This document shows, piece after piece, positions 4,790 through 8,399 of a stretch of DNA of 8,399 bases (positions are counted from its first letter, which is position 1; every line of letters starts with the position of its first letter). The notes beneath the pieces are model-generated. The model did no database searches. It saw only the letters and a list, made by a program, of their open reading frames with translations, and was not told the DNA's origin. The stretch lies in the NCBI GenBank assembly GCA_023381945.1, contig JAMCQY010000174.1, positions 1 through 8,399 on the forward strand. The letters are read 5' to 3'. The DNA comes from Deltaproteobacteria bacterium (GTDB lineage: Bacteria > Desulfobacterota > Desulfobaccia > Desulfobaccales > 0-14-0-80-60-11). A program made the position numbers and the translations under genes.

Positions 4790-6559
4790 TCAGAAGCCAA
4801 GCTCTAATAACTGCTCCAAATCCACCGGCGATGGCGCCTTGGTCACCAGGCAGGCGGCCTTTTGCGTCTTGGGGAAGGCGATCACCTCCCGGATGGATTT
4901 GGCCCCGCAGAAGATGGCTACCAGCCGGTCAAAGCCGAAAGCCACCCCGCCATGGGGCGGCGCCCCGTATTCCAGGGCCTCCAGGAGGAAGCCGAATTTT
5001 TCCTCGGCTTCGGCCGGGCTAATGGCTAGAGCCTGAAAGACCTGCTGCTGAATATCCCGGCGGTTGATGCGGATGCTGCCGCCGCCGATCTCGGTGCCGT
5101 TCAGCACCAAATCATAGGCCCTGGCCCGCACCATTCCCGGATCGGTTTCGAGCAGCGGGATATCCTCTTCCTTGGGCGCGGTAAAGGGATGGTGCATGGA
5201 GACCCAGCGGCCCTCATCGTTGTCGTATTCCATCAAGGGAAAATCGGTCACCCACACCAAATTGAAAACGTCTTCCGGAATCAGCCCTTCCTTCTGTCCC
5301 AGATGCAGGCGCACCTGACCCATGGCAGTGCAGGCGACCAGTTGGGTATCGGCCACAAAGAGGATCAAATCCCCTTCCTTGGCGGCCAGGCGTTCGTTGA
5401 TGGCGGCCTTGACGGCTTCTGAAAAATATTTGGCCAGGGGCGATTGCCAGCCGTCCTTCTGGACCTTGACCCAAGCCAGGCCCCGGGCGCCGTACACCCC
5501 TGCCAGGTCGATGAGTTCATCCAGTTCCTTCCGGCTCATCCTGGCCAGCCCCGGCCCTTTCAGGGCCTTGACCACGCCTCCCTGGTCCACCACTTCCCGG
5601 AACTGGCGAAATTCGGTGTCCTTCATCAGGTCGGTGAGGTCCCTGAGCCCCATGCCGAACCGCATATCCGGCCGGTCCAACCCGAAGCGATCCATACACT
5701 CCCGATAGGTCAGCCGGGGAAAGGGCCGGGGCACCTCGATCTCCAGCAGCTCTTTGAACAGAGCGGCAATCAGGCCCTCCACCACCCGGATGATATCTTC
5801 TTCGGTGATAAAGGCCATCTCCATATCGATCTGGGTAAACTCCGGCTGCCGGTCGGCCCTGAGATCCTCGTCCCGGAAGCAGCGGCAGAGCTGATAATAG
5901 CGGTCCAGCCCGGCCATCATCAGGAGCTGCTTGAAGAGCTGGGGCGACTGGGGCAGGGCGAAGAACTGTCCCTGCTGCACCCGGCTGGGCACCAGGTAGT
6001 CCCGGGCCCCCTCCGGCGTGCTCTTGGTGAGGATGGGCGTCTCCACTTCGATGAAGCCCTGGCTGTTCAGGAACTGCCGGGTCACCTGGGCCGCCCGGTG
6101 CCGGAAGAGGATGTTCTTCATGACGCTGGGGCGCCGCATATCCAAATAGCGGTACTTCAACCGCAAGGCCTCGGAGACGTCCACCTTATAGTCTTCCAGC
6201 TCAAAGGGCGGGGTTTTGGCGTTGTTCAGCAGGCGCAGCTCCGCCACGACGATCTCGATCTCACCGGTGGGCAGGTTCGGGTTGATCATCTCCGGCGGCC
6301 GGGGGTTCACCACCCCCCGGACGGCCAGGACGAATTCATCCCGCAGCACCCCGGCCTTGATGTGGGTGTCCTGGTTGATCTTGGGGTCAAAGACCACCTG
6401 GGTGAGGCCGTCCCGGTCCCGCAGGTCCACAAAGATAAGGCCGCCATGGTCCCGCCGGCGCTGCACCCAACCCATGAGCACCACTTCCTGGCCGGCATCC
6501 GCCAGACGCAATTCACCGCAGGAATGGCTGCGCTTCAGGCCTTCTAAAGTATCAAACAT
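4790..6559 (-). CDS. aspS: Aspartyl-tRNA synthetase, bacterial type
   Basis: Charges tRNA-Asp (and perhaps tRNA-Asn) with aspartate using ATP. It is a class IIb synthetase of 589 residues, the normal bacterial length. Residues 1-110 form the OB-fold anticodon-binding domain (GWVQRRRDHGGLIFVDLRDR, 30-49). The catalytic core carries TPEGARDYLVPSR (181-193), ALPQSPQLFKQLLMM (201-215), motif 2 CFRDEDLRADRQPEFTQID (227-245) and motif 3 GGVAFGFDRL (537-546). The bacterial insertion (GAD) domain lies about 290-420. I chose ATG 6559 because AAAGGAG ends 7 bases upstream; the frame extends 18 codons further to 6613 into a repeat, which is not typical protein. His38 occupies the position that is Leu30 in the discriminating E. 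coli enzyme and His31 in the non-discriminating Pseudomonas aeruginosa enzyme. Charging of tRNA-Asn is therefore likely, with the transamidosome genes elsewhere. It lies downstream of hisS on the same strand, with repeats between. Confidence 0.97.
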   Translation of the reverse strand: MFDTLEGLKRSHSCGELRLADAGQEVVLMGWVQRRRDHGGLIFVDLRDRDGLTQVVFDPKINQDTHIKAGVLRDEFVLAVRGVVNPRPPEMINPNLPTGEIEIVVAELRLLNNAKTPPFELEDYKVDVSEALRLKYRYLDMRRPSVMKNILFRHRAAQVTRQFLNSQGFIEVETPILTKSTPEGARDYLVPSRVQQGQFFALPQSPQLFKQLLMMAGLDRYYQLCRCFRDEDLRADRQPEFTQIDMEMAFITEEDIIRVVEGLIAALFKELLEIEVPRPFPRLTYRECMDRFGLDRPDMRFGMGLRDLTDLMKDTEFRQFREVVDQGGVVKALKGPGLARMSRKELDELIDLAGVYGARGLAWVKVQKDGWQSPLAKYFSEAVKAAINERLAAKEGDLILFVADTQLVACTAMGQVRLHLGQKEGLIPEDVFNLVWVTDFPLMEYDNDEGRWVSMHHPFTAPKEEDIPLLETDPGMVRARAYDLVLNGTEIGGGSIRINRRDIQQQVFQALAISPAEAEEKFGFLLEALEYGAPPHGGVAFGFDRLVAIFCGAKSIREVIAFPKTQKAACLVTKAPSPVDLEQLLELGF

Positions 6560-6597
6560 TTGGGGCTCCTTTGAATGAAGCCTGAAATAATTCAATC

Positions 6598-6687
6598 TCT
6601 CGCAAAGGCGCAAAGTCGCAAAGAAAGACGCAAAAAATTTTTAATTAAAAATCTTGCGTCTTTGCGCCTTGGCGTCTTTGCGTGAGA
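6598..6687. repeat. GCAAAGACGC-type palindromic repeat between hisS and aspS
   Basis: Units of the kind GCAAAGNCGCAAAG run from 6598 on the left. Their complements, CTTTGCG units ending GTGAGA at 6687, run on the right. They make an imperfect 90-bp inverted repeat around a perfect 16-bp palindrome, ATTTTTAATTAAAAAT (6637-6652). This is a recognisable dispersed intergenic repeat of several bacterial phyla. On the minus strand it lies in the hisS-aspS gap, 39 bases before the aspS start, so it could fold in a joint transcript. Confidence 0.75.
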
Positions 6688-6698
6688 TATTTAGTTAA

Positions 6699-6789
6699 TC
6701 ATTCCTTGGATCTGGCCGCCAGCAGCACGACCAAATCCTTCAACAACACCCGCTCCTGCTCGCCGTCAGCCATGCGCCGCACTGCAGTT
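6699..6789 (-). pseudogene. Detached piece resembling a HisRS C-terminus
   Basis: Too short to stand out as a gene. Read on the minus strand from about 6789 it gives VTAVRRMADGEQERVLLKDL, then VVLLAARSKE and a TGA at 6701-6699. This is the normal style of a bacterial HisRS end (V-R-x-M-x-x-G-E-Q-x-x-V-x-L-x-x-L). The frame is the same as that of hisS, whose TGA lies exactly 162 bases (54 codons) earlier, but two further stops and the CCCCCTTT repeat lie between. Base composition is GC-rich, like the rest of hisS. I read it as the ancestral hisS 3' end, cut off by the material now at 6790-7010. A free 24-residue peptide from ATG 6774 is possible but has no reason to be a gene. Confidence 0.6.
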
Positions 6790-6874
6790 ACCCCCCTTTC
6801 CTAAAGGGGGGCAGGGGGGATTTTGGGTTAATTCGAGAAATCCCCCTAAATCCCCCTTTTTCAAAGGGGGATTT
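6789..6874. repeat. CCCCCTTT/AAAGGGGG palindromic repeat overlapping the hisS 3' end
   Basis: Two perfect hairpins. The first is CCCCCCTTT (6791-6799) with AAAGGGGGG (6803-6811), loop CCT. The second is AAATCCCCCTTT (6848-6859) with AAAGGGGGATTT (6863-6874), loop TTC, 12 bp. Between them GGGGGATTT and AAATCCCCC (6838-6846) can also pair, so the whole unit folds in more than one way. This AAATCCCCCTTT type is a known dispersed repeat in many proteobacterial genomes. The hisS stop codon (6861-6863) sits in the second hairpin, and the last residues KIPL are encoded by the repeat. With no U-tract after it, it is not a classical terminator. Confidence 0.85.
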
Positions 6875-8189
6875 TAAGCTCCTCTCTTTTTCTAATAAGA
6901 AAGTCGATAAGGTCTTCAAACCTGACTGATTCTTGCTTTTCAATGATCTTGCCAGAAGGTAATTCTATCAGTTCAGAACTCTCACCTTTCCTATAAGAAT
7001 AAGAAAAATACATCGGCCTCGCCAACGCCAGCCCTGTCTCCAGTTCGCGGTCACCTATAATGACAGCATAAGCCGCCCCATAACGGTCCGCCTGGGTCAT
7101 CTGGGCCTTGAGCGACCTGCCTTCCAAATCCATCTCCGCGGCCACGTCCTGCTGGCGCAGGGCCTGCATCAGGTGGAAGGCCTGATCGCGGGCGGGCTCA
7201 CCCATCGCCGCCAGGAAGACCTTGAATCGGTTTTCCCGGCCTAATTCCTTAGGCAAAACCTCCAACAGCCGGTCCTCACCGATGGCAAAGCCGATGGCAG
7301 GGAGCATTGGGCCGCCCAATTCCTGGGACAAGCCGTTATAGCGGCCGCCGCCGGCCACCGCGTCCTGGGCCCCCAAACCGGTGGCTACGACTTCGAAGGC
7401 GGTGCGGGTGTAATAATCCAGGCCCCGTACCAGTTTCGGCTGCTCCTCGTAGGCCACCCCGAAGTGAGTCAACAATTCCAGCACCCGGCCAAAATGCGCA
7501 GCGCAGTCGGGACAGAGGTAATCCCGGATCACCGGGGCGTCCTTGAGAATCTCCTTGCAATGCACGCTCTTGCAATCCAGCACCCGCAAAGGGTTGGTTT
7601 CCCGGCGGCGCTGGCAGTCTTCGCACAGGCCTTCCCGGCTGATGAGAAACAGGCCCAGGGCTGCCTTGAACTTGGCCTGGCACTCCGGGCAGCCCAGGGA
7701 ATTGATCAACAGCCGCGTCTCGCCGAGCTTGAGCCGCGTCAAAATATCCAGCAGCAGCAGGATGACTTCGGCGTCCAGCTCCGGGGCCTCGACCCCGTAG
7801 GCCTCGCAGTTGATCTGGTAGAACTGCCGGTAGCGCCCTTTCTGCGGCCGTTCATAGCGGAACATCGGCCCCAGGGTATAAAGCTTTTTGACCCCGGCGC
7901 CTTTGTCCAGGCCGTTTTCCAGCACGGCCCGCAGCACCGAAGCGGTGGCTTCGGGGCGGAGCGTCAGGGGGTCGCCTTTGCGGTCCGGGAAGGTATACAT
8001 TTCTTTGCCCACGATATCGGTGTCGGCGCCGATGGAGCGGGCGAAGAGCTCGGTGCGTTCGAGGAGCGGCAGCCGGATCTCCCGGTAGCCGTAGAGGCCG
8101 AAGACCTCCCGGGCCACGGACTCCACCCACTGCCACCGTAAAGTCTCCGGCGGCAACAGGTCCCGCATCCCTCGGATTGCCTTGATCAT
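6861..8189 (-). CDS. hisS: Histidyl-tRNA synthetase with an unusual AT-rich C-terminal tail
   Basis: Charges tRNA-His. A class IIa synthetase of 442 residues, about 20 more than usual. It has RGMRDLLPPE (6-15), LTLRPEATASV (76-86, motif 1 region), motif 2 MFRYERPQKGRYRQFYQ (109-125), the HisA motif GLDYYTRTAFEV (256-267), AGGGRYNGL (279-287) and motif 3 AIGFAIGEDRLLEVL (298-312). An insertion between motif 2 and HisA holds CPEC (167), CEDC (189), C206, C211 and CPDC (226), possibly a zinc site. The anticodon-binding domain starts about 322. ATG 8189 is preferred to TTG 8210 because of AAGGGCGGG just upstream and because MIKAIRGMRDLLPP is the normal beginning. After Met393 (7011) the codon use changes abruptly: 6871-7010 has 46 G+C in 140 bases. 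The tail contains EKQESVRFEDLIDFLI, similar in pattern to a HisRS end, and finishes inside a palindromic repeat. Confidence 0.96.
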   Translation of the reverse strand: MIKAIRGMRDLLPPETLRWQWVESVAREVFGLYGYREIRLPLLERTELFARSIGADTDIVGKEMYTFPDRKGDPLTLRPEATASVLRAVLENGLDKGAGVKKLYTLGPMFRYERPQKGRYRQFYQINCEAYGVEAPELDAEVILLLLDILTRLKLGETRLLINSLGCPECQAKFKAALGLFLISREGLCEDCQRRRETNPLRVLDCKSVHCKEILKDAPVIRDYLCPDCAAHFGRVLELLTHFGVAYEEQPKLVRGLDYYTRTAFEVVATGLGAQDAVAGGGRYNGLSQELGGPMLPAIGFAIGEDRLLEVLPKELGRENRFKVFLAAMGEPARDQAFHLMQALRQQDVAAEMDLEGRSLKAQMTQADRYGAAYAVIIGDRELETGLALARPMYFSYSYRKGESSELIELPSGKIIEKQESVRFEDLIDFLIRKREELKIPL

Positions 8190-8223
8190 TTCCCGCCCTT
8201 GTGAAATCAATTTCGAAATGAAA

Positions 8224-8253
8224 AATGTAACCTGCCGGGGGGCGATTTGTCAA
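8224..8253 (-). promoter_or_regulatory. Candidate sigma-70 promoter of hisS
   Basis: On the minus strand, a perfect TTGACA (8253-8248) is followed after 18 bases by TACATT (8229-8224), which matches TATAAT at 4 of 6. Transcription would start near 8217, leaving a leader of roughly 28 bases with the AAGGG ribosome-binding site. Further upstream, a perfect TATAAT lies at 8333-8328 on the same strand, but its -35 (TTACTT, 17 bases away) is poor. Confidence 0.5.
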
Positions 8254-8399
8254 GGCGGTATGCCTTAGTGGACAGGGCAATCGCATGTATATTTGGCATG
8301 GAATATGATCCGATCGAAATTGCCGGGATTATAACGAATTGACTTGATAAAAGTAACTGTCTGGAATAGTTAAATAATTCTAGACTTTTACTAGATTTT
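8254..8399. other. Upstream flank of hisS, no gene seen
   Basis: This AT-rich intergenic sequence holds no convincing open frame. It contains the possible second minus-strand -10 TATAAT at 8333-8328, and a small inverted repeat (TCTAG 8379-8383, CTAGA 8391-8395) at the window edge. The neighbouring gene lies outside the window. Confidence 0.4.

Noticed and set aside
5444..6547. 367-codon open frame on the + strand
   Set aside because: It is antisense to aspS, His/Gly/Leu-rich and without recognisable motifs; typical of the shadow frame of a GC-rich synthetase.
6560..6613. N-terminal extension of AspRS by 18 codons
   Set aside because: The extension reads into the GCAAAGACGC repeat, while ATG 6559 has a well-placed AAAGGAG and the normal family beginning.
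6861..6863. Reading the hisS TGA as selenocysteine, since tRNA-Sec is present
   Set aside because: Only a few codons follow before a TAG, HisRS has no known Sec, and there is no bacterial SECIS-like reason beyond the repeat hairpin.
7464..8141. 225-codon open frame on the + strand
   Set aside because: It is antisense to hisS and has no family resemblance.

Overview
This window looks like part of a Desulfobacterota-type (former deltaproteobacterial) chromosome. The grounds are: a selenocysteine tRNA, an integrase family I associate with that phylum, a Cache-tailed DRE-TIM synthase of a kind I know from sulfate reducers and syntrophs, GC-rich coding sequence, and dispersed CCCCCTTT-type and GCAAAGACGC-type intergenic repeats. 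The assignment is by recognition, not by a database search.

Layout. Positions 1-2770 are an accessory or scar region. It holds the distal end of a CRISPR array (four identical 38-bp repeats, no cas genes in view). Next come a small excisionase-like HTH gene and a tyrosine integrase that is a pseudogene: a lost base, an in-frame TAG, and an apparent loss of most of the core-binding domain. An intact tRNA-Sec (selC) follows 14 bp after the integrase. Then comes an N-terminal fragment of a DDE transposase, fused in its reading frame to the antisense of a group II intron domain V. This is a decayed mobile-element landing zone around selC.

Positions 2774-8210 are housekeeping genes, all on the minus strand. 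In transcription order they are hisS (histidyl-tRNA synthetase), aspS (aspartyl-tRNA synthetase, probably the non-discriminating kind by one residue) and a 609-residue DRE-TIM (HMGL-like/isopropylmalate-synthase superfamily) enzyme with a Cache-like C-terminal domain. hisS and aspS are a familiar pair; here they are separated by two palindromic repeat families. A TTGACA-type promoter precedes hisS, and a weak hairpin terminator follows the synthase gene.

The most unusual point is the hisS 3' end. The last ~50 codons are AT-rich (46 G+C in 140 bases counted) and run into a CCCCCTTT palindrome that contains the stop codon. A second, GC-rich stretch that reads like an ordinary HisRS C-terminus lies downstream in the same reading frame. 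I see no complete new defence or metabolic system in the window.
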